Positions 1-8,613 of a DNA stretch of 64,000 nt are shown here, piece after piece (position 1 is the first letter of the stretch; each line of letters begins with the position of its first letter). Location of the stretch: the NCBI RefSeq assembly GCF_014851585.1, contig NZ_JACVAB010000008.1:1-64000 (forward strand). The letters are read 5' to 3'. The DNA comes from Agrobacterium sp. AGB01 (lineage in GTDB: Bacteria; Pseudomonadota; Alphaproteobacteria; Rhizobiales; Rhizobiaceae). A model generated the notes under the pieces. It made no database searches and had not been told where the DNA came from. It saw only the letters and a list, made by a program, of their open reading frames with translations. The translations under genes and the position numbers were made by a program.

Positions 1-1
1 T

Positions 2-100
2 GGCAAACCCAAGATCGTCGCGATTGTCGCAACGATGCGAAAACTGCTGACCATTCTCAACGCCATCATCAGGGATCAAAAACCATGGCAAGACGCTTGA
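2..100 (+). CDS. IS110-family transposase, C-terminal end (partial at window edge)
   Basis: An open frame runs into the window from the left and ends at TGA 98-100. The 32 visible residues start GKPKIVAIVATMRKLL and end with a short polar tail. This resembles the C-terminal helix of IS110/IS116/IS902 transposases, which usually reads as G-K-P-K-V-A-x-x-A-x-M-R-K-L. These enzymes are DEDD-type recombinases guided by a bridge RNA. Only the tail is visible, so I cannot say whether the element is intact. Only 15 bases separate the stop codon from a palindromic repeat at 116, so any right-hand noncoding end is short. Family assignment rests on this short match. Confidence 0.6.
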   Translation, partial: GKPKIVAIVATMRKLLTILNAIIRDQKPWQDA

Positions 101-115
101 CGAACAAGACAGTCG

Positions 116-227
116 CTCATTCCCGTGCTTGTCACGGGAATCCAGGCCAGCCCAAGTCCTTGGGCTGAAAAGTCTCTTGTCGCGCGGACGCGCTCCACTG
201 GATCTCTGTGACGAGCACAGAGATGAG
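116..227. repeat. Palindromic intergenic repeat, family B copy 1
   Basis: The ends are inverted copies: CTCATTCCCGTGCTTGTCACGGGAATCCAG on the left answers CTGGATCTCTGTGACGAGCACAGAGATGAG on the right, and each arm is itself a small hairpin. Related copies lie at 38645-38761 and 39461-39574. The core contains a short hairpin (CCCAAGTCCTTGGG). It has no coding potential. It resembles the short mosaic/REP-like elements common in rhizobial intergenic DNA. Confidence 0.75.
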
Positions 228-242
228 GGGAGGTTGAAGGCA

Positions 243-327
243 CCTTGCGCCCTACCTCTACCCTTGTGGGAGAGGAAGAAAAATCATCACCTTAGCTTGC
301 TAAGTGATAGATTTTTCAGGTGAGGGG
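243..327. repeat. Palindromic intergenic repeat, family A, right half only
   Basis: This matches the right half of the family A elements at 38404-38590, 38825-39006 and 52229-52456: CCTCTACCCTTGTGGGAGAGG, then a small hairpin around CTTAGCTTGCTAAG, then TTTTTCAGGTGAGGGG. The left half is missing, and family B copy 1 directly abuts it. It is therefore a truncated or composite copy. Confidence 0.7.
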
Positions 328-337
328 TTATGTACTT

Positions 338-434
338 GCACACTGCACACTGCACACTGCACACTGCTTGGCATCGACACGACGCTAGCAGACGTCAACC
401 ACCTCAACCACTCAACCACTCAACCACTCAATCA
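338..434. repeat. Two adjacent short tandem repeats
   Basis: GCACACT is repeated four times at 338-365. CTCAACCA is repeated at 403-426 with a degenerate fourth unit at 427-434. The last unit contains the stop codon of the GntR gene that ends at 432. The pair lies outside the coding region except for that stop. Confidence 0.85.
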
Positions 435-1049
435 CGTTGTTGCGTGATGCGACAGCAGCTTTGTATCTGCCTGTTCGGCCCGTTCTGAGTTGCCATCCAA
501 CAAGGCGTTGATGATATCCAGATGCATTTGCACTGCGGTTTTAAGTGCCGCGGTATCGGCGGATGAAAACCAGATACGTCGGAAATGCGTTTGCAGCGGC
601 CACAGCGATGAGGCGATAAAGCTGTTGGGGCAGGCCTCGGCAACAATTTCATCGAGATGTTTGTCGGCCTCGTAAAAGGTGAGAATGTCGTCATTATCAG
701 AGGACTGCACCATTTTGCCAGAACAGTCTTCCAGCGCGCGGCGCAGCGGCTCACAGATGTTCTGTGCAGCAAGGGCCACCGCCATCGGTTCAAGCTGGCG
801 GCGCGCTTGAAGGATGTTGTTGCGGTCCATGGGGTTGATATGGGTAATCTGCAGGCCAACACGCGGCCGCACGCGAATGAGATTTTCCCAGGCCAGCCTC
901 TGGATGGCCTCCCGCACCGGCGTTCTGCCGTGACCGGTCAGTTCGATAAGCTGTCTTTCGTTTACGATAGCACCGGGTTCTACACCCAGTGTAACAATGA
1001 GCTTTTCAAGGGCCAGATAGGCAAGGTGGCTCTGCGAAGCCTGCGTCAT
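432..1049 (-). CDS. GntR-family transcriptional regulator (FCD/FadR subfamily)
   Basis: A 205-aa DNA-binding regulator. Residues about 10-70 form a GntR winged helix-turn-helix: it has the family features of a start helix, E-R-Q-L-I-E-L-T-G, R-T-P-V-R-E-A-I-Q-R-L and a wing G-L-Q-I-T. Residues about 80-200 are a helical FCD-type ligand-binding domain, with spaced acidic and His residues (E-A-D-K-H-L-D, Q-M-H-L-D-I) that may hold a metal. Such proteins usually repress catabolic or transport genes in response to a carboxylate ligand. No target gene is obvious. The nearest gene upstream is the MacB-like permease on the same strand, 119 bases away. The ATG at 1049 fits the usual length, but the ribosome-binding site is weak. 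The effector is unknown. Confidence 0.85.
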   Translation of the reverse strand: MTQASQSHLAYLALEKLIVTLGVEPGAIVNERQLIELTGHGRTPVREAIQRLAWENLIRVRPRVGLQITHINPMDRNNILQARRQLEPMAVALAAQNICEPLRRALEDCSGKMVQSSDNDDILTFYEADKHLDEIVAEACPNSFIASSLWPLQTHFRRIWFSSADTAALKTAVQMHLDIINALLDGNSERAEQADTKLLSHHATT

Positions 1050-1168
1050 GAAAATCGATTCGTTATTGCACTCGTTCCAGTAGTGGCACGAAGGCCTGCG
1101 ACATGCAATATTCCGAACTGCGCATATAAGCTTGTGTCGCGCAGTCAGGATTAAGCCGATTTACGCCG

Positions 1169-2374
1169 TTATTCGTGTCGCAGTGCCTCGATCGGACTAA
1201 GACTTGCGGCGCGGCGGGCCGGGAAATAGCCAAAAACCACGCCAATAGCGGCTGAAAATGCAAAGGCGAGGAAAATGATCGATGGGCTTGCCACAAAGGG
1301 CACGTTGAGGAAGCTGACAACCGCGTAGGCGAGGCCAAGACCGGTCAAAATCCCGACAATGCCGCCAAAGGCCGACAGCATGACGGCTTCCACCAGAAAT
1401 TGTCGCAGAACCTGTGTTTCAAGAGCGCCGATCGCCAGGCGAATGCCGATTTCACGGGTGCGTTCGGTGACCGATACCAGCATGATATTCATGATGCCGA
1501 TACCGCCGACCAACAGGCTGACGGCGGCCACCGAGCCAAGAAGACCGGTTAGCAGCGTTGTCGTGCCAGTCATGGCCGAGGCAATCTGCGTCATGTCATT
1601 GACGGAAAAATCGTCTTCGCGGCCAATGACGATGCGGCGTCTCTCCCGCAGCAGCGATTCAAGGTCGGACTGGACTTTCGAGGTTTGCACGCCATCCTGC
1701 GCCGATACCATGATGCTGGAGATGGTGCTGGTGCCGCCAATGCGGCGCTGATGGATTTTCAGCGGCATCAGGATGGTATCGTCCTGATCATCGCCCATGC
1801 CGGACTGCCCCTTGGTGGCGAGAACGCCCACCACTGGACAGGAGATGTTGCTGACGCGCACGCTCTGGCCAATCGGGTTGCTGTCGCCAAACAGTTCCTT
1901 GCGCACGGTCTCGCCAAGAATACAGGCAATCTGGCCGCCACGTTCTTCTGCTGGGCTGAAGTCACGACCCAGTGACAGTGGCCAGTCCTGCGCAATCAGG
2001 TAGTCGTTTGTGGTGCCAAGTGCACTGCTGGAATGGTTCTTGCCGCCAAAAATTGCGGTTGCCGTGCTGCGGTTGACCGGTGCCACGGCACGCAGGCCGC
2101 TGATCTGGTCACGCATGGCTTGCACGTCATTGTCGTTAAAACGTTTGGCTTCGGTGCTGGCGCGGCCGGGACCAAACTGGCCGGGGCGCACAAACAGCAT
2201 GTTGGTGCCCAGCCGTGAGAGTTCGGATTTTACCTGCGCCGTTGTGCCATTGCCAACCGTGACCATGGCGATAACTGCGGCCACGCCGATTACCACGCCA
2301 AGAACCGTGAGGAACGAGCGCAGCAGGTTGCGGCTGATGGCGCGCATTGCCAGTTTGATCGTTTCAGGAAACAT
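1169..2374 (-). CDS. MacB-type ABC transporter permease
   Basis: A 401-aa membrane subunit of a MacAB-like exporter. It has an N-terminal membrane helix (about residues 20-45), a large periplasmic MacB-PCD domain, and three C-terminal helices (about 280-390) of the FtsX type, with the conserved stretch [12 protein letters not shown] placed the start at the ATG at 2374, giving [13 protein letters not shown]. The longer frame upstream only adds residues that overlap the ATPase gene. The two genes overlap by 11 bases, so translation is probably coupled. Together with the ATPase and adaptor it should form a tripartite efflux system needing an outer-membrane TolC-like protein encoded elsewhere. 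The substrate (macrolide, peptide or siderophore) cannot be told. Confidence 0.88.
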   Translation of the reverse strand: MFPETIKLAMRAISRNLLRSFLTVLGVVIGVAAVIAMVTVGNGTTAQVKSELSRLGTNMLFVRPGQFGPGRASTEAKRFNDNDVQAMRDQISGLRAVAPVNRSTATAIFGGKNHSSSALGTTNDYLIAQDWPLSLGRDFSPAEERGGQIACILGETVRKELFGDSNPIGQSVRVSNISCPVVGVLATKGQSGMGDDQDDTILMPLKIHQRRIGGTSTISSIMVSAQDGVQTSKVQSDLESLLRERRRIVIGREDDFSVNDMTQIASAMTGTTTLLTGLLGSVAAVSLLVGGIGIMNIMLVSVTERTREIGIRLAIGALETQVLRQFLVEAVMLSAFGGIVGILTGLGLAYAVVSFLNVPFVASPSIIFLAFAFSAAIGVVFGYFPARRAASLSPIEALRHE

Positions 2375-3083
2375 GGGCGGGCTCTCCATGGGTGTTGATG
2401 CTGTCAGATGCCAGATGGCCATCAACAAAGCGCAGCAGACGCTTGGCGTAAGCGGCAATGTCGTCTTCATGGGTGACCATGATGACGGTGATGCCCTGTT
2501 CACGGTTCAGTTCCGTGATCAGTTCCATGATTTCAACGCTGGTCTTGGTGTCGAGATTACCGGTCGGCTCATCGGCCAGGAGAACGGCGGGATTGGTGAC
2601 AATCGCACGGGCAATGGCAACGCGCTGTTGCTGGCCACCGGACAGTTCCTGCGTGGTGTGACCTTCGCGTCCCTTCAGGCCAACCCTTTCCAGGGCGCGC
2701 ATTGCCATCTGGCGGCGCTCATGGGCCGGTGTGCCACGATAGACCAGCGGCAGTTCGACATTTTCCACCGCCGAGGTCCGGGGCAGGAGATTGAAACCCT
2801 GAAATACGAAGCCCAGCATGTGACGGCGCAGCAACGTCAATTGACCACCGGAAAAACCTGACGTCGATATGCCCTGAAACAGGTAATCGCCCGATGTCGC
2901 CACGTCGAGACAGCCGATAATGTTCATGGCGGTGGATTTGCCAGAACCGGACGGACCCATGATGGCCACGAATTCATGTTCGTGAATGGCAAGGTCGACA
3001 CCGGCCAGAGCACGGATGGTCGCTTCGCCCATGCCGTATTCCTTGACCACGTTACGAAACTCTATGAGGGGAGCCGTCTGCAT
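2364..3083 (-). CDS. MacB-type ABC transporter ATP-binding protein
   Basis: A 239-aa ATPase of the MacB/LolD/SalX class. Walker A is GPSGSGKST, the signature is [14 protein letters not shown] and Walker B is VLLADEP, followed by T-G-N-L-D. E. coli MacB fuses ATPase and permease, whereas here they are separate genes. I chose the ATG at 3083 because GGAAGGTG lies 6 bases upstream and the gap to the adaptor stop is 17 bases. An in-frame ATG at 3116 would overlap that gene. It sits between adaptor and permease in a three-gene minus-strand operon. Confidence 0.9.
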   Translation of the reverse strand: MQTAPLIEFRNVVKEYGMGEATIRALAGVDLAIHEHEFVAIMGPSGSGKSTAMNIIGCLDVATSGDYLFQGISTSGFSGGQLTLLRRHMLGFVFQGFNLLPRTSAVENVELPLVYRGTPAHERRQMAMRALERVGLKGREGHTTQELSGGQQQRVAIARAIVTNPAVLLADEPTGNLDTKTSVEIMELITELNREQGITVIMVTHEDDIAAYAKRLLRFVDGHLASDSINTHGEPAHVS

Positions 3084-3099
3084 GTCTGGCACCTTCCGT

Positions 3100-4404
3100 T
3101 CAGTTCCTGCGGGCAATGGCGTCGGTAATCAGTTCATCATCCGGTTGGATGTTGCCGGATTTTACCACGGTGAACTGCCCATCGGTCGATCCAGTTTCCA
3201 CCCGCTCGGAGACCGGCGTGCCGTTTTTCAGCACCCACACGGTGCGCTGGCCAGCCGCGGCACTGGCGCTGTCACCACCGCGGCCACCACCACGCCCCAT
3301 GCGTGGCGGACGAAACAGGCTCATCAGACCGCCAGCGGAAGATACGTTCTGTCGCGGCGGGCTGTAACGCAGCGCGGCGTTTGGAATGAGCAGCGCGTCC
3401 TTGATCGATTCCACCACAATATTGGCCGTCGCGGTCATGCCGGGGCGCAGTTTCAGGTTGCTGTTATCAACCGTCAGGATGGCCTTGTAGGTCACGACAT
3501 TGGCCACGGTTTCAGAGGCGTAGCGCACGGTCTGGATTTCGGCCGGAAAACTTTCTTCCGGGTAGGCATCAACGCTGAATGTTGCCTGCTGACCGTTGCT
3601 GACCTTGCCGACATCCGCCTCATCGACGGCCACCTGCAATTCCATTTCCCGGAGGTCGCCGGCCATGGTGAACAGAACAGGTGCATTCAGTGACGAGGCA
3701 ACGGTGGCACCGGGGTCAACGTCACGCGTCAGGATGACGCCGTTGATTGGCGCGACGATCTTGCCTTTGCCCAGGTTCAGCTCCGCCAGACGCAGATCGG
3801 CTTCGGCAGACAGCACGGAGGCCTCATTGACCTCCAGCGTCGCTGCAGCAGAATTGTAGTTATACTGGGCTGCATCCAGATCCTGTTGGGTAGAGACGCG
3901 GTTCTGCACCAGGTTTTTCAGACGGTTCAGCGATGTCTCGGCCGAGCCCAGTTCTGCCTTGGCTTTCAGCACACTGGCCTTGGCGGATGCCAGCTTGGCT
4001 CTGGCGCTTTGCACGTCGGCTTCCAATTTGTTGGTGTCGAGTTCCAGCAATACGTCGCCGGCCTTGACCTCGCTGTTATAGGTCACGTTGACCTTGCGGA
4101 CAGTACCAGACAATTCGCTTGAGATATCGACCTGATCGGTCGGTTGTACCGAGCCGGTGGAGGTGACGATGACCGACAGGTCATCCTTCTTGGCCGCCGT
4201 GGTGGTGTAGGTGTAGGTGGAGCCGCTGGAGGCGGAGAAATAATAATAACCACCTGCGGCCGCAATGATAATGGCAGCACCAAACAGGTAGGTGTATTTG
4301 CGGCTTTTACGACGTTTCGAGCCCGTAGACGCAAGTATCTCCTGCAGGCTGGGCTGCGTAGAGGCGCTCTTGGTCTTGTCGTCGATATTTTCCCGCTTGT
4401 TCAT
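3100..4404 (-). CDS. MacA-like periplasmic adaptor (HlyD/RND-MFP family)
   Basis: A 434-aa membrane-fusion protein and the first gene of the MacAB-like operon. A basic cytoplasmic N-terminus (about 37 residues) is followed by one membrane helix at about 38-57. Next come lipoyl-like halves flanking a coiled-coil hairpin rich in A, K, E and L (about 115-205), and a beta-barrel domain containing V-D-E-A-D-V-G-K-V. A Gly/Arg-rich insert (M-G-R-G-G-G-R-G-G-D) near residue 370 is unusual and probably forms a flexible loop. The protein should link the inner-membrane transporter to an outer-membrane channel. The 300 bases upstream hold no gene and presumably carry the operon promoter. Confidence 0.88.
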   Translation of the reverse strand: MNKRENIDDKTKSASTQPSLQEILASTGSKRRKSRKYTYLFGAAIIIAAAGGYYYFSASSGSTYTYTTTAAKKDDLSVIVTSTGSVQPTDQVDISSELSGTVRKVNVTYNSEVKAGDVLLELDTNKLEADVQSARAKLASAKASVLKAKAELGSAETSLNRLKNLVQNRVSTQQDLDAAQYNYNSAAATLEVNEASVLSAEADLRLAELNLGKGKIVAPINGVILTRDVDPGATVASSLNAPVLFTMAGDLREMELQVAVDEADVGKVSNGQQATFSVDAYPEESFPAEIQTVRYASETVANVVTYKAILTVDNSNLKLRPGMTATANIVVESIKDALLIPNAALRYSPPRQNVSSAGGLMSLFRPPRMGRGGGRGGDSASAAAGQRTVWVLKNGTPVSERVETGSTDGQFTVVKSGNIQPDDELITDAIARRN

Positions 4405-4706
4405 CGCGCCCGCCTGTAAAAAGAATTCCTGACATCAATGCTCTTGAAGATTGACCGGAATTTGCTCGCTCTATCTTACATTGATGTAGGGATGGCAGTT
4501 ACACAGGTCACGGGGTTGTAAAAGTGAAATCTTGGTAATGTTACATTTGCAGTTGTACCAGAGCCGTCGTGACGCTGTTACTGACTGGATTTCGTTGCTT
4601 TCTGCCAATTGAAGACGGGAAAATTGCCGCTATCTAGATATCAGGGTGTTTTATCGATGCGGACACGCACCGACAGACGAGATGTCTGCAGCGCATGGAG
4701 ATACGA
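4405..4706. other. Gene-free gap between two outward-reading genes
   Basis: About 300 bases lie between the MacA start and the small membrane protein start. The stretch is AT-richer than its surroundings, as expected for two divergent promoters. I see no convincing operator, terminator or reading frame in it. Confidence 0.5.
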
Positions 4707-4985
4707 GTGACGGACGACAGCAGCCACGTGCAACGCAATGAGACACCGCCGGTACGCCGCCGCAAGCCGCTGTGGCCGTGGGTGGTCTTGCTGGTGCTGA
4801 CACTGTGCGCCATATACACCTACACTCAGGTCACCCATATCATCGAGACCATACGCCACGAAGTACCGCCGGAGTTCTGGGATATCATCGAATGGATGTT
4901 ACGCGAAAGCGGCGTGATCCCTGACAATGGCAGGCAGGCGCCGGACTTTGCCATGGGGCTTTTTCAGCCCGTACGTGCCGCGTAA
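4707..4985 (+). CDS. Small single-pass membrane protein, function unknown
   Basis: About 92 residues. A polar N-terminus with a basic RRRK patch is followed by one hydrophobic helix (P-L-W-P-W-V-V-L-L-V-L-T-L) and a short C-terminal domain containing P-P-E-F-W-D-I-I-E-W. The GTG at 4707 has GGAG six bases upstream; an in-frame ATG at 4695 would add four residues but has no clear ribosome-binding site. The 3' end overlaps the convergent GGDEF gene by 22 bases. I do not recognise the family. The helix and basic patch suggest an inner-membrane protein with its C-terminus in the periplasm. Confidence 0.55.
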   Translation: MTDDSSHVQRNETPPVRRRKPLWPWVVLLVLTLCAIYTYTQVTHIIETIRHEVPPEFWDIIEWMLRESGVIPDNGRQAPDFAMGLFQPVRAA

Positions 4986-5908
4986 TTCAAAGCACCAAAT
5001 TCGCTTGCTGCAACCGGATTGAGGGAGGACCTGATGTCCACGATCTTACCGCTGGACTTGGCGTCATACATCAGCTTGTCGGCCTGATCGAGCAGGACGT
5101 CGAAGGTCATGCCGGCCTGGGCCTCGGCAATGCCGATGGCTGCACCCACCTGCACCATCTTGTCATCAATGGTGACGTGCTGGGCGATCTGGGTGCCGAG
5201 ATCAAAAAAGCGCAAGGCGGAAAACTCGAAAGCGGCCGGGATAACTGAAACGATTGCAAATTCGTCACCGCCGAGACGGGCGATAAAGTCGCCCTTGCTG
5301 GTCCAGCCACGCAGGCGATCGGCAATAACACGCAACAGCTTGTCACCAATCGAGTGGCCGTGCTGGTCATTGACCTGCTTGAAGCGATTGAGATCGATGT
5401 AGGCAAGCGTGATCCGGCAGCCCGGTTCAAGCGTTGCCAACGCCTGACGCAGGTAACTTTCAAACGAGGCGCGGTTCTGTAGCCCCGTCATCGAATCCAC
5501 AAAAGCTGCTTCCATGATGGCGCGCTCATAAGCCTTGCGCTCGGAATTGTCGAGAATGATTTCAATGTCGAAACTCTCGCCATCAATGCGGCGGCGCTGT
5601 GCACTGATCAATCCGGGAATGACACGGCCGCTGGAATGCAGCATGTCCACTTCGGCAAGCTCGTAAAACCCTTGCGTGTCGAGCAGATGCAGTCTTTTCA
5701 TACGGGCAGGATCGTCGAGCGGGTAGGGCAGGTCGTTGCCCAGTGACTGGCCGTTCAACTCTTCCCAACTGCGGCCAACCAGCCGCAGATAGGCCGGGTT
5801 CACCTTGATGTAACGGGAATCGTGATCAATTGTGGAAATGGAAAATGGTACTGGCGAAAGATCAAAAAGCTCTTTCAAGGCTGCGTCCAGAACGCTTTCT
5901 GAAATCAT
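4964..5908 (-). CDS. PAS-GGDEF diguanylate cyclase
   Basis: About 314 residues and no membrane segment. Residues about 10-125 are a PAS sensor domain (V-N-P-A-Y-L-R-L-V-G). Residues about 135-300 are a GGDEF domain with an intact active-site motif, ARLGGDEFAIV, and the substrate-binding stretch D-L-N-R-F-K-Q-V-N-D. This predicts c-di-GMP synthesis under control of a signal sensed by the PAS domain. The allosteric I-site (R-x-x-D five residues before GGDEF) reads S-K-G-D, so product inhibition at this site is probably lost. The ATG at 5908 has AGGTG upstream; a GTG at 5917 is also possible. Confidence 0.9.
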   Translation of the reverse strand: MISESVLDAALKELFDLSPVPFSISTIDHDSRYIKVNPAYLRLVGRSWEELNGQSLGNDLPYPLDDPARMKRLHLLDTQGFYELAEVDMLHSSGRVIPGLISAQRRRIDGESFDIEIILDNSERKAYERAIMEAAFVDSMTGLQNRASFESYLRQALATLEPGCRITLAYIDLNRFKQVNDQHGHSIGDKLLRVIADRLRGWTSKGDFIARLGGDEFAIVSVIPAAFEFSALRFFDLGTQIAQHVTIDDKMVQVGAAIGIAEAQAGMTFDVLLDQADKLMYDAKSSGKIVDIRSSLNPVAASEFGALNYAARTG

Positions 5909-6305
5909 CTGCCACACCTGTATCCGCTGAAAATGACTGAGTGATCGTCCCGCAGTTTACGGCAGGTCGATTCGGTTGCGCACGTATAAGCATGCAATCT
6001 GCGCGCAAGACATTAATGATTGTTATATGACTGATACATAATTTTCAGAAAAACGGTGTCAGCAGCATTAGTCGGCGCAATACGTAATTGTGATCGAAGA
6101 AATTTCATCGTGCTGTTGGAATAATTGATCGATAAAACAAATGGTTGCGGGCAATACAATAGGCCGCAGTTCGCCTTACCCCCAATATCACATAGACATA
6201 GGACACAATAAGCGTAAACTCCGCGCCATCGTTTCCACCCGATTTCGTAGGCGGTGACGACCGAGAGTTACTATGTGCTCCCGTCTGCAAAAGGAGGGCA
6301 GCCGC
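5909..6305. other. Gene-free region between divergent genes
   Basis: Nearly 400 bases separate the GGDEF gene from the 70-aa protein. The middle (about 5990-6160) is AT-rich and probably holds both promoters. An antisense frame covers part of it, but that frame has no family features and overlaps the small gene on the other strand. I see no clear operator or RNA structure. Confidence 0.45.
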
Positions 6306-6518
6306 ATGACATTTTCGTACAGCGATACGTTGAAGGACGTGCTTTACGACCGCGCTACCTTGTATAGCGGCAACGAACGGATTCGTCTCGATCTCATAGA
6401 TCGTACCGTGCGTGCGGTGTCGCATATCGATCTTGGTGTCGATGCCAATATCGAGGAAGCGCTGTTCCATCTGATGGACCAGATCGCCGGTTCTGACGCG
6501 TCTAAGCCAACCTTGTGA
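6306..6518 (+). CDS. Small conserved-looking cytoplasmic protein, function unknown
   Basis: 70 residues starting MTFSYSDTLKDVLYD, mixed alpha/beta in character with no membrane segment. The ATG at 6306 follows a strong AAGGAGGG ribosome-binding site nine bases upstream; an ATG at 6273 is in frame but lies before it. A good intrinsic terminator follows at 6555. The strong signals at both ends argue that this is a real, well-expressed single-gene unit. I do not recognise the family. It sits just before a sensor kinase gene but is separated from it by the terminator. Confidence 0.6.
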   Translation: MTFSYSDTLKDVLYDRATLYSGNERIRLDLIDRTVRAVSHIDLGVDANIEEALFHLMDQIAGSDASKPTL

Positions 6519-6554
6519 GGGCACAAGGTTTTTCCTCGTCCATGTTGTGTTGTT

Positions 6555-6590
6555 ACCAGGTCAGGTTGTCCGTTGATGACCTGGTTTTTT
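6555..6590 (+). terminator. Rho-independent terminator
   Basis: A perfect 9-bp stem, ACCAGGTCA with TGACCTGGT, encloses a 13-base loop and is followed by a run of T. It lies 37 bases after the 70-aa gene and separates it from the kinase gene. Confidence 0.85.
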
Positions 6591-6704
6591 GTTGTTCTGG
6601 CGGTCACGTCGCGGCCTTATTTCAACGGTTTTATCCGCTCTCAAACACCACCTTGTCGAAGGCTGGAAGTGCTGTCATGTTAACGACACTGTAACAGTAG
6701 CTGC

Positions 6705-8546
6705 GTGAGCCTTGCGACGATGCACCGAATGGGGGATGGAAGTCTGGCTGGGCAAGGAGAGGCAACGAATACCGTTCCTGTTGCCACCCTGCTGGACACT
6801 GTAGACTGGCGTTCGACGCCGCTTGGTCCAAGGTCCGAATGGCCAGCCTGTTTGCATGCCGCCATAGACATCATGGTGCCCTCCCAAGCGCAGATCGTGA
6901 TGTTCTGGGGGCCAGAATTCGTTGCCCTTTACAATGACGTTTATGCGCCGACCATCGGCGACAAACATCCGCATGCCTTTGGCCGTCCGGGTCGTGAATA
7001 CTGGAGCGAGCTGTGGGACGACCTTGAGCCCTTGCTGAAGCGTGTGCTTGAGCATGGCGAAACGGTCGCTGCCAAGGATCGAGCGTTTTACATCGAACGG
7101 CATGGCTTTCCCGAAACCGTGTATTTCGACATTTCCTATTCACCGGTGCGGGATCTGGACAGAAATGTTGTTGGCGTTTTCTGCATCGTCAATGAAACCA
7201 CGGAGCGGGTTAAGACCGATGCTGCGATGCGTGAAAGTGAAGAGCGCTTCCGGGCGATATTTTCACAATCAGCAGCTGGCATCGCGCTGAGCGATCTCAC
7301 TGGAAAGCTGACCGACGTCAACCAGCGCTACTGCGAGATTGTCGGTCGAACGGCTGATGATCTGATTGGTACGCAGATGCAGGACGTGACCTTTGCCGTG
7401 GACCTGCCAGCCAATGTCGCGCTGTTTCAAAGACTGATCGAAACCGGTGAAAGTTTCGATATTGAAAAACGTTACCTGCGTGCGGATGGCAGCCTGATCT
7501 GGGTTGCCAATTCCGTCTCTGCCATCCGGGATGAAAATGGCGAGATAGAGCAAACGGTGGCCATCGTCGTCGATATTACTGAACGCAAGCGTGCTCACGA
7601 GATTGAAAAACATCTGGCCTCGATCATTGGTTCTTCCAATGACGCAATCCTTGGCATCGATCTAGACATGACAATAACCAGCTGGAACGCGGCTGCGCAG
7701 CGTCTGTATGGCTATTACGAGGACGAAGCGGTTGGCCATTCCGTGTTGATGCTGGTGCCCGACGATCGCAAGGAAGAAGAACCGTCGATCCTGCGGCAGA
7801 TCAAGGCGGGGCGGATTGTCGAGCCCTATGAGACAAAACGCCTTCGCAAGGATGGCACGCTGGTTGACGTCTTGTTGAGTGTTTCTCCCATTCTCGACCC
7901 CTTGGGACATGTGATTGGCGCGTCAAAGGTCACGCATGATATCTCGACCCGCAAGGAAGCGGAGCAGCTGCAGGCCATTCTGGTGGGAGAGTTGCACCAC
8001 CGCGTGAAAAATGTGCTGGCGACCGTCACGGCGATTGCCCGCCAGACCATGGGCCGCGACACCGCAAACCGAGAGGATGTGGAGGCCTTTACCAACCGCC
8101 TGTCATCGCTCAGCCGCGCGCAGGACCTGCTGCTGCACGGCGACTGGCAATATGCCGATCTCAAATCCGTGGTGATGCAGGCAATGGCGCCTTATGCGGT
8201 GGAGACATTTACCGTCAGCGGGCCCGCCGTGCCATTGCCACCCAAGGCCGTCGTCTCGTTGTCGCTGGCCCTGCATGAGCTTGCCACCAATGCCGCCAAA
8301 TATGGTGCACTTTCCGTATCCACAGGTCATATTACCGTCAGTTGGGACTATGACCGTTCAAGCTCGCATCTGCGACTGCAATGGCGGGAAGAGGGTGGCC
8401 CCGAGGTGGTAACACCAACCCGCAAGGGGTTTGGTTCGACACTGGTGGAGCGTTTGTTGACAGCCGAACTGAAGGGCTACGCGCAGATTTCCTACGAAGA
8501 AAGTGGTGTTATCTGCGTCGTGGAAGCTGACCTCTCACAAATCTGA
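6705..8546 (+). CDS. HWE-family sensor histidine kinase with three PAS domains
   Basis: 613 residues with no membrane helices, so a soluble sensor. PAS-like domains lie at about 45-165, 175-295 and 302-415; the last two end in D-I-T-E-R-K and D-I-S-T-R-K. The kinase core (about 420-610) has the HWE phosphoacceptor stretch ELHHRVKN (His near 432), the N-box ALHELATNAAKYGA and the diagnostic W-R-E near 560-562. HWE kinases are frequent in Rhizobiales and several feed general stress or light signalling. No response regulator is encoded nearby, so the partner is elsewhere. The GTG at 6705 is the longest start; ATG codons at 6720 and 6729 are alternatives and none has a strong ribosome-binding site. 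Confidence 0.9.
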   Translation: MSLATMHRMGDGSLAGQGEATNTVPVATLLDTVDWRSTPLGPRSEWPACLHAAIDIMVPSQAQIVMFWGPEFVALYNDVYAPTIGDKHPHAFGRPGREYWSELWDDLEPLLKRVLEHGETVAAKDRAFYIERHGFPETVYFDISYSPVRDLDRNVVGVFCIVNETTERVKTDAAMRESEERFRAIFSQSAAGIALSDLTGKLTDVNQRYCEIVGRTADDLIGTQMQDVTFAVDLPANVALFQRLIETGESFDIEKRYLRADGSLIWVANSVSAIRDENGEIEQTVAIVVDITERKRAHEIEKHLASIIGSSNDAILGIDLDMTITSWNAAAQRLYGYYEDEAVGHSVLMLVPDDRKEEEPSILRQIKAGRIVEPYETKRLRKDGTLVDVLLSVSPILDPLGHVIGASKVTHDISTRKEAEQLQAILVGELHHRVKNVLATVTAIARQTMGRDTANREDVEAFTNRLSSLSRAQDLLLHGDWQYADLKSVVMQAMAPYAVETFTVSGPAVPLPPKAVVSLSLALHELATNAAKYGALSVSTGHITVSWDYDRSSSHLRLQWREEGGPEVVTPTRKGFGSTLVERLLTAELKGYAQISYEESGVICVVEADLSQI

Positions 8547-8613
8547 TCGCAATCAGGCAGGTTTCCGTCGGCGTCGGTTGTTGCGTCACTGACAGACTGG
8601 GACGTTGAAAGTG

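Noticed and set aside
338..434. Short regular repeats that could suggest a CRISPR array
   Set aside because: Units are only 7-8 bases with no spacers between them, and there are no cas genes.
6105..6524. 139-aa minus-strand frame opposite the 70-aa gene
   Set aside because: The plus-strand gene has a strong ribosome-binding site and terminator; this frame has neither.
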